DNA of 64,000 nucleotides. Origin: Jejuia sp043557195. Lineage in GTDB: Bacteria > Bacteroidota > Bacteroidia > Flavobacteriales > Flavobacteriaceae. The notes beneath the pieces are model-generated. The model was not told where the DNA came from and did not search any database. It saw only the letters and a list, made by a program, of their open reading frames with translations. This document shows positions 1 to 9,308 of the stretch, in pieces; within the stretch, counting starts at the first letter, position 1; every line of letters starts with the position of its first letter. The DNA lies in assembly GCA_043557195.1 (NCBI GenBank), contig CP121314.1, forward strand, positions 4,154,001 to 4,218,000, given 5' to 3'. Position numbers and translations under genes: made by a program.

Positions 1-1641
1 GCCACCACAACTTTCACTTAAATCTGTGGTATTTGTAGTTTGAACCTTTAAGGGAGAACACCCATTATTTGTATCTAAGGTAAACGCAGCTGTTAAATCA
101 GCTTCAATACAAATGTTTTTAGTAATGGTATCGGTTACGCCACAGGAATTCTCAGCATAAAGAGATACTGTAAACGTACCCGTTGTGGTATATGTATGCG
201 TAGGGTCTCTATCATTTGAAGTGTTACCATCACCAAAATCCCAATAATACCCATCATTGATACTACAATTATTACTGTAACCATCAAGCGAAGTGTTATC
301 AAATAAAACAGGAGTATTTACACAACTGGTTGGTGGCTCTTCAAAATCAACTTCTGGCCTTCGCAGAATAATAATTGGTCCTGCCGTTAGATTGGTTTGT
401 CCGCATGATGTGGTAATGAATAAAAATACGGTATAACTTAAAGGACAACTTGTCTCGGTATAGGTATGTGGAATCGGGAAATCTTGAGAACTAACAGGAT
501 CTGCAGCATTAAAATATGGAGAAGCTTCCAATTGAGCTTGTGTATAATTTTCAACCGTGCCATCACCAAAATCAACTTGATAATTAGTATCTGGAGGATT
601 AGTTGCCCATGAGCCTATTGCAAATTCAATAGGATCTACAGGTGTACATAAATTAACGGTATTCCCAGGATTTACAATAGCACCAGTGGGGTTACTAGAA
701 TTCTTAATTAAGTAGGTTACAGTATTGTCACAATTCGTTCCATTTCCAGTAATTTCCATATTAAACGATCCTAATTGGGTATAGGTATGTGTTGCAGGAA
801 AGGTTACTCCTGTTTCTATAGGACTACCATCGCCCCAGTCAACGTCATAAGAATTTATACAAGGAGACACATTATCAATACCAACATTAATTGTATAAGA
901 AGGGTCTGTTGTGTTATTACCGCAATTATTAAAGGGATCAAATGGACTATCAACATCTTCAAACTGCAATATTGGTTTTTGCCTTACAGTTACTGATTTA
1001 ATTATTGAAGTTGAGCAACCATTACTATCAGTAGCAGTTAAACCAACTTGAAAAATTTGATTACCACATCCTAAAGCTTCAAATATATGAGTAGGATTGT
1101 TACTTGTAGACGTATTACCATCTCCAAAACTCCAGTTATACGTAAAAGGACCAGCACCACTTGCCGATGGCGTAAAGTTAATGGGCACACCTGAACAGAC
1201 ATTATTGTTATTAAATGAAAAATCCAGAGTAGGTAAATCATTAACAGTAATTGTAGCTGCACCTGTCTCAGTAGTTGTATCACCGGTACTATCTTCTACT
1301 GAAACTAACCTGTAAACAAATGTTCCAGTAGATAATGTGCTTACAGTTAAATCAATAGAGTTATTAGAACCAATTGTAGAAATGGTAAGATTTCCACCTC
1401 CATTAATAGTATAGGTGAATGTGTATGGTGCAACACCTCCTGAACCAGTAAATGTTATTTCGGGGTCTGGTGAGCTATTTAAACAAACTTCGGTTGTTCC
1501 AGATATTGAAGCCGATGGTGGTAGTGCTGAAAGCTCAGTTTTTATAAAGAATTGAGCTTTTGGGGTAATATCTTTTAAGGCAAAAAGAGATGCAATTATT
1601 ACTGTAGAAAATAATGCAACAAGAAAAGGTTTCTTCAGCAT
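1..1641 (-). CDS. PKD-repeat secreted protein, N-terminal part (runs off left edge)
   Basis: The reverse frame is open from an ATG at 1639-1641 to base 1 with no stop, giving 547 residues of an incomplete protein. A hydrophobic N-terminus (MLKKPFLVALFSTVIIASLF) looks like a signal peptide or anchor. Several PKD-type beta-sandwich repeats follow, each with a W/D-x-FGDG or DWGDG core followed by HTYT or HIF (for example WSFGDGNTS, DWGDGSP, VDFGDGTV, WDFGDGNTS). Family knowledge: such proteins in Flavobacteria are large surface or secreted adhesin-like proteins, normally ending in a gliding-motility-type type IX sorting domain; that end lies outside the window. The composition (Thr, Asn, Gly, Ser-rich, paired Cys) fits an exported protein. 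The exact ligand cannot be told. Confidence 0.85.
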   Translation of the reverse strand, partial: MLKKPFLVALFSTVIIASLFALKDITPKAQFFIKTELSALPPSASISGTTEVCLNSSPDPEITFTGSGGVAPYTFTYTINGGGNLTISTIGSNNSIDLTVSTLSTGTFVYRLVSVEDSTGDTTTETGAATITVNDLPTLDFSFNNNNVCSGVPINFTPSASGAGPFTYNWSFGDGNTSTSNNPTHIFEALGCGNQIFQVGLTATDSNGCSTSIIKSVTVRQKPILQFEDVDSPFDPFNNCGNNTTDPSYTINVGIDNVSPCINSYDVDWGDGSPIETGVTFPATHTYTQLGSFNMEITGNGTNCDNTVTYLIKNSSNPTGAIVNPGNTVNLCTPVDPIEFAIGSWATNPPDTNYQVDFGDGTVENYTQAQLEASPYFNAADPVSSQDFPIPHTYTETSCPLSYTVFLFITTSCGQTNLTAGPIIILRRPEVDFEEPPTSCVNTPVLFDNTSLDGYSNNCSINDGYYWDFGDGNTSNDRDPTHTYTTTGTFTVSLYAENSCGVTDTITKNICIEADLTAAFTLDTNNGCSPLKVQTTNTTDLSESCGG

Positions 1642-1764
1642 GAATAAAAGTTAGGTTAATAGCGTCTCTAAAATATAGATTCTTTTTTAGCTTACATTGA
1701 AAATTTCGTGATAATGTAACTTTTATCTACAAAATACCCAGAATAGGGTACACAAAAACCACAA

Positions 1765-1795
1765 TTGATACTATTCGCACTTTATAGTATTTTCG
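1765..1795 (+). promoter_or_regulatory. possible Bacteroidota-type promoter of the patatin gene
   Basis: A TTG at 1765-1767 is followed after 20 bases by TATTTTCG at 1788-1795, which matches TAnnTTTG at 7 of 8 positions. It lies 32 bases before the patatin-like ATG. Spacing fits the known Bacteroidota -33/-7 pattern, but the match is imperfect and such AT-rich strings arise by chance. Confidence 0.3.
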
Positions 1796-1827
1796 TAATC
1801 GTTATATTTAAGAATTAAAAAACACTT

Positions 1828-2745
1828 ATGAAAGCCCTAGTCATATCAGGAGGAGGAAGTAAAGGTGCCTATGCAGGCGGTGTTGCTCAATATTTAATGG
1901 AGGTTGAGGGGCGAGACTACGATATGTTTTTAGGAACATCTACAGGGAGTTTGTTGGTGCCACATCTCGCAGCAGGAGAAATCGATAAAATTTATAATGT
2001 ATACACGAATGTTACCCAACGCGATATTTTTAGCGTAAATCCGTTTACTATAAGAAAGAAAGGTAAAAGAGAATTCGTTTCCATTGATTTCTTAAATACA
2101 CTTTGGCAGTTTATTAAAATGAAGCGCACCTTTGGCGAGAGTAAAGCTTTAAGACGCCACATTAAAAAACATTTTACTATTGACGAGTATCATAAAATTA
2201 AAGAAACGAAAGATGATGTTGTAGTAACAGTATCAAATTTGTCTAAAAATAGAGTAGAGTATAAGTCTATCAAAGATTATGACTATGATGAGTTTTGTGA
2301 GTGGATTTGGATTTCTTGTAATTACATTCCGTTTATGTCGTTAGTTAAAAAAAATGAATTTGAATATGCTGATGGCGGTTTGGGATGCGTAATTCCCATT
2401 AGGGAAGCTATTTTACGAGGTGCAACTGAGGTCGATGCTATTGTTTTAGAGTCGGAAAGTATGGAATATAATAAAGTGTTAGGTAAGAATCCGTTTTCAC
2501 TAATGATTAATCTATTTGGGCATTTATCTGACCAATTAGAACGTAATGATATTACCATTGGCAAATTGGCCGCTAAGAATAGAGATGTAGAGCTTAATTT
2601 ATACTATACGCCATCAAAACTTACTGAAAACTCATTGATTTTCAACAAAAAGCTCATGAAATCATGGTGGGAACAAGGTTGGAATTACGCCAAAAATAAA
2701 TGTGAGCAAGCAAGGTCTAACGAATTGCGTTTAGAGGATAAATAA
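1828..2745 (+). CDS. patatin-like phospholipase
   Basis: A 305-residue alpha/beta patatin-fold hydrolase. The oxyanion loop GGGSKG is at residues 8-13, the nucleophile elbow GTSTG has Ser38, and the catalytic Asp is probably Asp182 in DGG. This Ser-Asp dyad is that of patatin and RssA-type lipid acyl hydrolases, which cleave acyl chains from phospholipids or lysophospholipids. No signal peptide or membrane segment is visible, so a cytoplasmic or peripheral membrane enzyme is likely. The ATG is preceded by an A-rich leader. It stands alone, divergent from the PKD protein and convergent with the next gene, whose stop lies 2 bases away. The natural substrate cannot be inferred. Confidence 0.9.
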   Translation: MKALVISGGGSKGAYAGGVAQYLMEVEGRDYDMFLGTSTGSLLVPHLAAGEIDKIYNVYTNVTQRDIFSVNPFTIRKKGKREFVSIDFLNTLWQFIKMKRTFGESKALRRHIKKHFTIDEYHKIKETKDDVVVTVSNLSKNRVEYKSIKDYDYDEFCEWIWISCNYIPFMSLVKKNEFEYADGGLGCVIPIREAILRGATEVDAIVLESESMEYNKVLGKNPFSLMINLFGHLSDQLERNDITIGKLAAKNRDVELNLYYTPSKLTENSLIFNKKLMKSWWEQGWNYAKNKCEQARSNELRLEDK

Positions 2746-2747
2746 AT

Positions 2748-3269
2748 TTACCACAATTCTCGAACCTCTTCTTTTAAAATTGAAATAGCTGCATCGCTAG
2801 GAGAATGGCGCTCCATCATTTCAGTTAATAACACTTCTCTAAGTTTATCAGCAGAATCTGTTTTTTCAGATAAATTAGCTTTTCTAATCAGTTGTACAGT
2901 TGCACTTTTTGCGGTACTTATTACACTCCAACATTTCTCACTTACATAAATTTGCTGGGTTAAATTATGCTCCATTTCTTGTTGAATATTTTGTATCAAT
3001 AAAGCCTCGTAATCATCTTTATTTGAAGACATTGGCTTCACTCTTAATAACAATTTATTTGGAGATATACGTTCTAAAAAAAGTGTTAACCTTTCATAAG
3101 CCTGTAATCGCAAAGGAAGCGATGTGGTTTGTAAATCTTTCTTTAATAAAAACCTACGGCGACCATCTTCATTAGCAGTATGTGTTTTAAAAAAATAGTA
3201 AGCGATTAGTCCGGTAACTAAAGCTGGAATAGTAAATAAAAATAAATCAATAATTCTGCTTGAATCCAT
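2748..3269 (-). CDS. conserved membrane-anchored hypothetical protein (DUF7935-like)
   Basis: A 173-residue protein with one N-terminal membrane segment (about residues 7-25) and a long helical cytoplasmic part. The stretch LRLQAYERLTLFLERI and the central NLTQQIYVSEKCW resemble a conserved single-pass family of Flavobacteria, which I remember as DUF7935; that assignment is from memory. No catalytic motif is visible. The start ATG at 3267-3269 lies 27 bases after the stop of the upstream FMN glutamate-synthase-like gene on the same strand, so co-transcription with it is likely. Confidence 0.75.
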   Translation of the reverse strand: MDSSRIIDLFLFTIPALVTGLIAYYFFKTHTANEDGRRRFLLKKDLQTTSLPLRLQAYERLTLFLERISPNKLLLRVKPMSSNKDDYEALLIQNIQQEMEHNLTQQIYVSEKCWSVISTAKSATVQLIRKANLSEKTDSADKLREVLLTEMMERHSPSDAAISILKEEVRELW

Positions 3270-3296
3270 ATCTGTTGGTTAATAATATTTGGGCAA

Positions 3297-4850
3297 TTAA
3301 CGTTTACCTCCCAAATATACACAATCTTTAAGATGTTGCATACCTTCAAAAGGTACTGGTGCTTTATTATACATATATGCTTTATCTAGTTCTTTTGATA
3401 AATTATGATCATCTACATTCATTTCTACATCAGTCATTTTAAACTGACAAGGATGCTCATAACCTGCTGCATGCGTAATTTCTATTAATTCTTTTCTAAA
3501 GGTCTTAAAGTATTGCGCCAAACGTACCGATTTTAAAGTTGGGTCAATACCATTTTGCAACCATTTACTTTGTGTTGCAATACCTGTCGGACAGCGATTG
3601 GTATGGCATATTTGAGCTTGTATACAACCAATACTTAACATAGCTTCACGCGCCACATTTATACAATCTACACCCATTGCAAATGCCATAGCTGCTTTTG
3701 CAGGAAAACCTAGTTTTCCACTACCAATAAACACCACACGATCGCATAAACCTTTAGATTTAAATAGTTTATAAACATCGGCAAACCCATAAACCCATGG
3801 TAAAGACACATGATCTGCAAAACTAGGTGGTGCAGCTCCAGTACCACCTTCACCACCATCAACAGTTATAAAATCGGGACCCTTTCCAGTTTTTATCATA
3901 ATATCTGCTAGCTCTTCCCATTGTTCTAGTTTTCCAATGGCGGCTTTAATACCCACGGGCAGTCCTGTATTTTCAGCAATGGCTTCTATAAAACCTACCA
4001 TTTCAGGCACAGATGAAAATGCTTTATGAGTAGGAGGAGAGAGTACAGTTTTACCAACTTCAACTCCACGTATTTCAGCTATTTCTTTTGAAATCTTTTT
4101 TCCTGGAAGCACACCGCCTTTACCAGGTTTTGCACCTTGAGATAGTTTTACTTCAATAGCTCTAACGAAAGGATTATCTTCTACTAATTTCACCATCTTT
4201 TCCATTGAGAAACCACCATCTTTGGAGCGTACACCGAAATACCCTGTACCAAAGTGAAACATTACATCGCCACCATTACTATGGTAAGGCGATAATCCTC
4301 CTTCACCTGTATTATGATAAGCATCTGCCATCGCAACACCTTTATTTAATGAGTCTACCGCTTTAGCAGAAAGTGAGCCATAACTCATGGCAGACACATT
4401 AATTATAGAAGCAGGTCTATAAGGTCTTTTTCGCTTGTTGTATGCCCCAATAACTTTTGCACATGGTAAAAACGAATTGTCTATGGTATGTGGATGCCCT
4501 TCCTTTAGCCTAAAAGGCATCATAGCGTTATTTATAAAAATATGTTGGTGTGCATGTATATCTCTATCGGTTCCAAAACCTTCGTAGTTGTTTTCCTTTT
4601 TAGCAGAAGCATAAACCCAACCACGTTCAATACGGTTAAATGGTAATTCCTCCCTGTTATTAGCAACAAAATATTGACGCATTTCCGGACCAATACTTTC
4701 TAACATATAACGAATATGCCCCACTAAAGGAAAATTATGAATAATAGTATGCTTTCTTTGAAAAATATCACGAAGTGCAATCAAAAATAAAACGATGATA
4801 ATCCACAACCACCAAGGCATATTTGACAATATATCTAAAACAGAATCCAT
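3297..4850 (-). CDS. FMN-binding glutamate synthase family protein (GltB central/FMN domain)
   Basis: A 517-residue stand-alone version of the FMN-binding synthase domain of glutamate synthase. An N-terminal membrane anchor (about residues 10-25, WWLWIIIVLFLIAL) precedes the TIM-barrel domain. Key signs are GEGGLSPYH, KLSQGAKPGKGG, the phosphate-binding TVDGGEGGTGAAP, and a C-x5-C-x4-C set at Cys409, Cys415 and Cys420 that matches the 3Fe-4S ligands of glutamate synthase. There is no glutaminase domain. Family knowledge: such orphan proteins may oxidise or aminate 2-oxo acids, but their reaction is mostly unproven. Start is ATG at 4848-4850; the next gene diverges. Confidence 0.88.
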   Translation of the reverse strand: MDSVLDILSNMPWWLWIIIVLFLIALRDIFQRKHTIIHNFPLVGHIRYMLESIGPEMRQYFVANNREELPFNRIERGWVYASAKKENNYEGFGTDRDIHAHQHIFINNAMMPFRLKEGHPHTIDNSFLPCAKVIGAYNKRKRPYRPASIINVSAMSYGSLSAKAVDSLNKGVAMADAYHNTGEGGLSPYHSNGGDVMFHFGTGYFGVRSKDGGFSMEKMVKLVEDNPFVRAIEVKLSQGAKPGKGGVLPGKKISKEIAEIRGVEVGKTVLSPPTHKAFSSVPEMVGFIEAIAENTGLPVGIKAAIGKLEQWEELADIMIKTGKGPDFITVDGGEGGTGAAPPSFADHVSLPWVYGFADVYKLFKSKGLCDRVVFIGSGKLGFPAKAAMAFAMGVDCINVAREAMLSIGCIQAQICHTNRCPTGIATQSKWLQNGIDPTLKSVRLAQYFKTFRKELIEITHAAGYEHPCQFKMTDVEMNVDDHNLSKELDKAYMYNKAPVPFEGMQHLKDCVYLGGKR

Positions 4851-4980
4851 AGCAAGTATTTAAAAATAAGTCTAAATATATTCAAAAATTAATTAAAATG
4901 AATTGTTTATAATTATTGATAATTCAAGCCAAATATGCCATAAACATTGGTTATTTTCACATGTTGAAAAAGAGGAAAAT

Positions 4981-7332
4981 TTGAAAGACTATTTAGATCA
5001 ATTAAACAGCGCGCAATTAGAGCCTACCATACAAATTGAAGGCCCAATGATAGTAATTGCCGGTGCTGGTTCTGGGAAAACTCGCGTGCTTACATACCGT
5101 ATTGCTTACATGATGAGTAAAGGTATTGATCCGTTTAATATTTTGTCGCTGACCTTTACCAATAAGGCTGCTCGTGAAATGAAAGAGCGTATTGCATCCA
5201 TAGTTGGTGCAAGCGAAGCAAAAAATATATGGATGGGAACATTCCATTCCGTTTTTGCCAAAATTTTACGTATTGAAGCCGATAGATTGGGCTACCCAAG
5301 TAATTTTACTATTTACGATACTCAAGATTCGGATAGATTGATTGCTTCAATCATCAAGGAAATGAGTTTGGATAAGGATATTTACAAATACAAACAGATT
5401 CGTTCTCGCATTTCTTCATATAAAAATAGTTTGATTACAGTTAGAGCTTACTTTCAAAATCCTGAATTGATTGAAGCCGATGCTATGGCACGTCGCCCTA
5501 GAATGGGAGACATCTATAAGGAATATGTAGAGCGGTGTTTTAAGGCTGGCGCCATGGATTTTGATGATTTATTATTAAAAACTAATGAGCTTTTAACACG
5601 TTATCCTGAGGTTTTGGCTAAATATCAAAACCGTTTTAAATACATTTTGGTCGATGAGTATCAAGACACCAACCATTCACAATATTTAATTGTGAGGGCG
5701 TTGTCAGACAAGTTTCAAAATATATGTGTTGTGGGTGATGATGCGCAGAGTATTTATGCGTTCCGCGGCGCCAACATCAATAACATCTTGAATTTTCAAA
5801 AGGATTATGATGATGTAAAAGTATTTCGATTAGAGCAGAATTACCGATCTACAAAGAATATTGTAAATGCTGCAAATTCTATTATTGATAAAAACCAAAC
5901 GAAGCTTGATAAAATTGTTTGGACTGCGAATGATGAGGGGGCAAAAATAAAAGTTAATCGCTCTTTAACCGATGGTGATGAAGGGCGTTATGTGGCGAGT
6001 ACAATTTTTGAAACCAAAATGGAAGCGCATGTCCCGAATAGTGATTTTGCCGTATTGTATCGAACAAATGCACAATCACGTGCTATTGAAGATGCATTAC
6101 GTAAACGCGACATTAAATATCGTATTTACGGTGGCTTATCATTTTATCAACGTAAGGAAATAAAAGATGTGTTATCATATTTACGATTAGTTATTAATCC
6201 TGCGGATGAAGAAGCTTTAAAACGCGTTATAAATTTCCCACCTCGTGGTATTGGACAAACTACGGTTGATAAACTTGTGGTAGCTGCCAACGGTTATGGA
6301 AAACCTATTTTTGATGTGATTAAAAACCTAGATAAGATTGATATCAAAATCAATTCAGGCACAAAAGCTAAGCTTGAAAATTTCTCGACATTAATTGAGA
6401 GTTATCAAGTAATGAATCAAACTGCTGACGTTTTTGAACTTGCAGAACATGTAACTAGAAGTAGCGGTTTAATTAGAGAATTTAATAAAGATGGTACACC
6501 TGAAGGTGTTGCCAGAATGGAAAATATTGAGGAGCTCCTTAATGGTATGAAAGATTTTGTGGAAGGACAAAGAGAACTTGCCGATGCTACTGGTTCTTTA
6601 GCAGAATTTTTAGAAGATGTGGCCTTGGCTACAGATTTAGATAGTGATAAAGGTGATAGCGACCATGTGGCCCTTATGACGATTCACCTAGCAAAAGGAT
6701 TGGAGTTTCCTTATGTATTTATTGTTGGATTGGAAGAAGATTTATTCCCAAGCGCGATGAGTATGAATACCCGAAGCGAACTAGAGGAAGAGCGAAGGCT
6801 GTTTTATGTAGCATTAACACGAGCCGAAAAGCAAGCCTATTTAACTTATGCTTTGTCTCGATACCGCTGGGGGAAACTTATTGATGCAGAACCAAGTAGG
6901 TTTATTGAAGAAATTGATGAACAATATTTGGATATAGTAACACCAATTGAAGAACGCCGCTATAACCCAATGCTTGATGCGAGTATTTTTGGAGATGTTG
7001 AACCCAATAAAACGGCTTCTCCAAATAAAATTCGGTATAAACCAGCAAAACAGTTTCAACCTAAAAAAGGGTCAGCTAAAAAAGAACCAGAAAAATTTCA
7101 AGTTTCAACTCCCAAAAACTTAAAACCTGTTTCTAAAAGCAGTAATGGTACTGCAAATTTGTTTGATAGTAAATTAGCTGTCGGTAATATTGTAAAACAC
7201 ATTCGCTTTGGGAAAGGTGAGGTACTTAAAATAGAAGGTAAAGGTGCAGATACCAAAGCCGAAATTAAGTTTGAAACAGGTGGGAATAAAAAGTTGTTGT
7301 TACGATTTGCTAAGTTGGAGGTGATTGGGTAG
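4981..7332 (+). CDS. UvrD/PcrA-type ATP-dependent DNA helicase
   Basis: A superfamily 1A 3'-5' helicase acting in DNA repair and replication-fork maintenance. With the TTG start at 4981 the protein has 783 residues and begins MKDYLDQLNSAQ, as family members usually do. Motif I GAGSGKT is at residues 28-34, followed by TFTNKAA, the motif II VDEYQDTN, GDDAQSIYAFRGA, QNYRS, and motif VI VALTRAE. A C-terminal Tudor-like RNA-polymerase-interaction type domain (VGNIVKHIRFGKGEVL) closes the protein. The frame also stays open from another TTG at 4903, but those 26 residues do not look like family sequence; an ATG at 4898 meets a stop at once. An AG-rich stretch (AAAGAGGAAAA) precedes the 4981 start. 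Transcribed alone, divergent from the FMN gene. Confidence 0.92.
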   Translation: MKDYLDQLNSAQLEPTIQIEGPMIVIAGAGSGKTRVLTYRIAYMMSKGIDPFNILSLTFTNKAAREMKERIASIVGASEAKNIWMGTFHSVFAKILRIEADRLGYPSNFTIYDTQDSDRLIASIIKEMSLDKDIYKYKQIRSRISSYKNSLITVRAYFQNPELIEADAMARRPRMGDIYKEYVERCFKAGAMDFDDLLLKTNELLTRYPEVLAKYQNRFKYILVDEYQDTNHSQYLIVRALSDKFQNICVVGDDAQSIYAFRGANINNILNFQKDYDDVKVFRLEQNYRSTKNIVNAANSIIDKNQTKLDKIVWTANDEGAKIKVNRSLTDGDEGRYVASTIFETKMEAHVPNSDFAVLYRTNAQSRAIEDALRKRDIKYRIYGGLSFYQRKEIKDVLSYLRLVINPADEEALKRVINFPPRGIGQTTVDKLVVAANGYGKPIFDVIKNLDKIDIKINSGTKAKLENFSTLIESYQVMNQTADVFELAEHVTRSSGLIREFNKDGTPEGVARMENIEELLNGMKDFVEGQRELADATGSLAEFLEDVALATDLDSDKGDSDHVALMTIHLAKGLEFPYVFIVGLEEDLFPSAMSMNTRSELEEERRLFYVALTRAEKQAYLTYALSRYRWGKLIDAEPSRFIEEIDEQYLDIVTPIEERRYNPMLDASIFGDVEPNKTASPNKIRYKPAKQFQPKKGSAKKEPEKFQVSTPKNLKPVSKSSNGTANLFDSKLAVGNIVKHIRFGKGEVLKIEGKGADTKAEIKFETGGNKKLLLRFAKLEVIG

Positions 7333-7335
7333 TCG

Positions 7336-8304
7336 CTACTTCACCATATAAACCGAATTAATATGCCCCTCGCCATCATATTCCCTAACAGGGTTATCAG
7401 GATCGGTTAGCCATTTGCCATCTACAATAAATTTATAATGATGTTTACCACCAGATAATGGAAGCGAATACACCCAACCATCGGCTGTTCTTTCCATCTT
7501 TAAGTCATGCTCGTTCCAATTATTAAACGAACCTGCTAATATCACTTCTCTTGCCTCAGGATAACCCACTAAAGCAAAAGTGGTATATTCTTGAATATCT
7601 AAAACAGAATTGTATTCATTATATTCATTAGGTGTTTTACTTGGGTTATGTGGGTCTTCCATCCAATTACCATCCACAATAAAGCGATATTGGTATACAT
7701 CTGGTTTCATCTGCAATGTCAATTCCCACCCATAATCTGTTTTATTCATTTTAAACACATGCTCATTCCACTTGTTGAACGAACCCGCTAGAATCACTTC
7801 TTTAGCATTCTTAAACCCTTTTAACTTAAACGTTGCATTACCATTTTCAGAAGGATACGCAGTATACATTTTTAGATTATATACACCTCGTATCTTTTTT
7901 CCATTCTTGATAGCTTTAGCCACATTGCCATCGTTCCGTGAAGGTTCTGCCCAATAGGCATCATTTACGACAAATTTAAATTCCCAAGCAAACGCATCAT
8001 TAAAATCAGCAACACTCTTTTTAAGTTCATAAATATACTTGTCAACCTTTTGCATTTTCCACCCCTCACGAGACCAGAGGTTAAACTCTCCAGAAACAGC
8101 TACACGATGTATATCAAAATCACCAAATTCTAAACGTTGTCCCGTATGTTCTTTCGTAAACTTAGAATAATCTCTAACATCAAATCGAAATGTAACCGAA
8201 TCATTCTCAATTTTATAACCTTTGAATGTTTCTTTTTGAGCAAAAACATTCAAACTTATAAAAGTGAAAATTACTAGAACAATATGTGTTTTCAATAGTT
8301 TCAT
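7336..8304 (-). CDS. exported protein with CBM48/AMPK-type glycogen-binding repeats
   Basis: A 322-residue protein with a clear signal peptide (MKLLKTHIVLVIFTFISLNVFAQ). The mature part holds two close copies of a CBM48/isoamylase-early-set-like beta-sandwich (about residues 155-235 and 240-322). Both contain VILAGSFNxWNEH, a Trp-containing middle, YxFIVDGxW and DPxNP. A more divergent third copy lies near residues 70-130 (VSGEFNLW, WEFKFVVND). Such modules bind alpha-glucans in starch or glycogen enzymes, but no catalytic domain is present, so this is a binding or structural periplasmic or surface protein. Its start overlaps the stop of the upstream protease gene by 4 bases, showing a two-gene operon. 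Confidence 0.85.
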   Translation of the reverse strand: MKLLKTHIVLVIFTFISLNVFAQKETFKGYKIENDSVTFRFDVRDYSKFTKEHTGQRLEFGDFDIHRVAVSGEFNLWSREGWKMQKVDKYIYELKKSVADFNDAFAWEFKFVVNDAYWAEPSRNDGNVAKAIKNGKKIRGVYNLKMYTAYPSENGNATFKLKGFKNAKEVILAGSFNKWNEHVFKMNKTDYGWELTLQMKPDVYQYRFIVDGNWMEDPHNPSKTPNEYNEYNSVLDIQEYTTFALVGYPEAREVILAGSFNNWNEHDLKMERTADGWVYSLPLSGGKHHYKFIVDGKWLTDPDNPVREYDGEGHINSVYMVK

Positions 8305-9266
8305 TTAGTATTCAACGGGTAATCTATAAAATATAATTTTTCTTTCTTATAATTAATAATAGTACGCTTTTGAGCAAAAAATTCATAACCCAAAATACCA
8401 TCCAATTGTACACCAAAGGCTTCATTCATCTGGTTTAAATTAGTTAAAACCGTATACATTGGGCCAAAATAAATATTATCATTCAATTTTACACGATGTA
8501 ATTTCCCTGCCAGAACTCGAATTGTTTTTCCGCTTGCGCCATCTAATTTTAATCGTTTTTTAGGGATAAAATATCGTAATGCTTTTTTATTTACACTCTT
8601 ATTTATCTGATTAAACTCTGCTGCAGAATCTATGCCTAATCTTACTTTTTGATTATTGATGAAGCCATTAACTACTATGGTATGCTTTTTTAGTTTGAAA
8701 TCTATACTATCTACTATTTTTTCGAGATATACCTTATCATTTAAAGGCGCACCTGTTTTATCAACTTTAGTTAAGGTTATTTGATTTAAATGTAAATCAA
8801 CAAAAATCTCATAATCTTTTAAGATACTATACCCAATGATGCCTAGGAGTTTTATTTTTTTGCTTTTCTCAATGTGTGATAAATTAATGACGTCTGATAC
8901 TTTATTATGAAGTTTGAAGCCATTCAAGTTAAACTCATCAATTTGCTTTTCAAAAGAATTATCTAAAGCCGCATTTACTCCTGAAGTACTTGTTTGCTTC
9001 TTTTGGAAGGCATAAAGATTATCAAAATGAACACTGTTAAGTATTAGTGCTTCAGAACCTGTGTCAATTATAAAATTCCCTTTAATGTCTTTTAACTCAG
9101 CTTCAACAACAATTAAATGATCCACCAATTTAAAGGGGATACGCGTAGTATATTGATTTAAAACTTCTGCATTTGGAAAAACAATTGGAGGAGTGGCTTT
9201 AGTATTTGCATTTGCAGAATAAATACATACTAGAAAAAAGAATACGATGTGCCAAAGCCTTTTCAT
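8301..9266 (-). CDS. retropepsin-like aspartic protease
   Basis: A 321-residue exported protein with an N-terminal signal (KRLWHIVFFFLVCIYSANA). Two halves each carry an aspartyl-protease-like motif: FIIDTGSEALIL near residue 86 and LGIDSAAEFNQI near residue 213, each followed about 75-95 residues later by a GIIGYSIL or GILGYEFF turn. This is the arrangement of bilobal clan AA peptidases, with DTG intact in the first half and the second reduced to DSA. It is the first gene of an operon with the CBM48-like protein (4-base overlap). Substrate unknown; the altered second site leaves activity open. Confidence 0.82.
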   Translation of the reverse strand: MKRLWHIVFFFLVCIYSANANTKATPPIVFPNAEVLNQYTTRIPFKLVDHLIVVEAELKDIKGNFIIDTGSEALILNSVHFDNLYAFQKKQTSTSGVNAALDNSFEKQIDEFNLNGFKLHNKVSDVINLSHIEKSKKIKLLGIIGYSILKDYEIFVDLHLNQITLTKVDKTGAPLNDKVYLEKIVDSIDFKLKKHTIVVNGFINNQKVRLGIDSAAEFNQINKSVNKKALRYFIPKKRLKLDGASGKTIRVLAGKLHRVKLNDNIYFGPMYTVLTNLNQMNEAFGVQLDGILGYEFFAQKRTIINYKKEKLYFIDYPLNTK

Positions 9267-9308
9267 ATAATAAAGACTACCAGAAAGTTAAAATGTTACA
9301 TTATAATA

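Noticed and set aside
4903..4980. 26-codon N-terminal extension of the PcrA-like helicase
   Set aside because: Begins with TTG, Cys/His/Trp-rich and unlike family N-termini; the TTG at 4981 gives the usual start.
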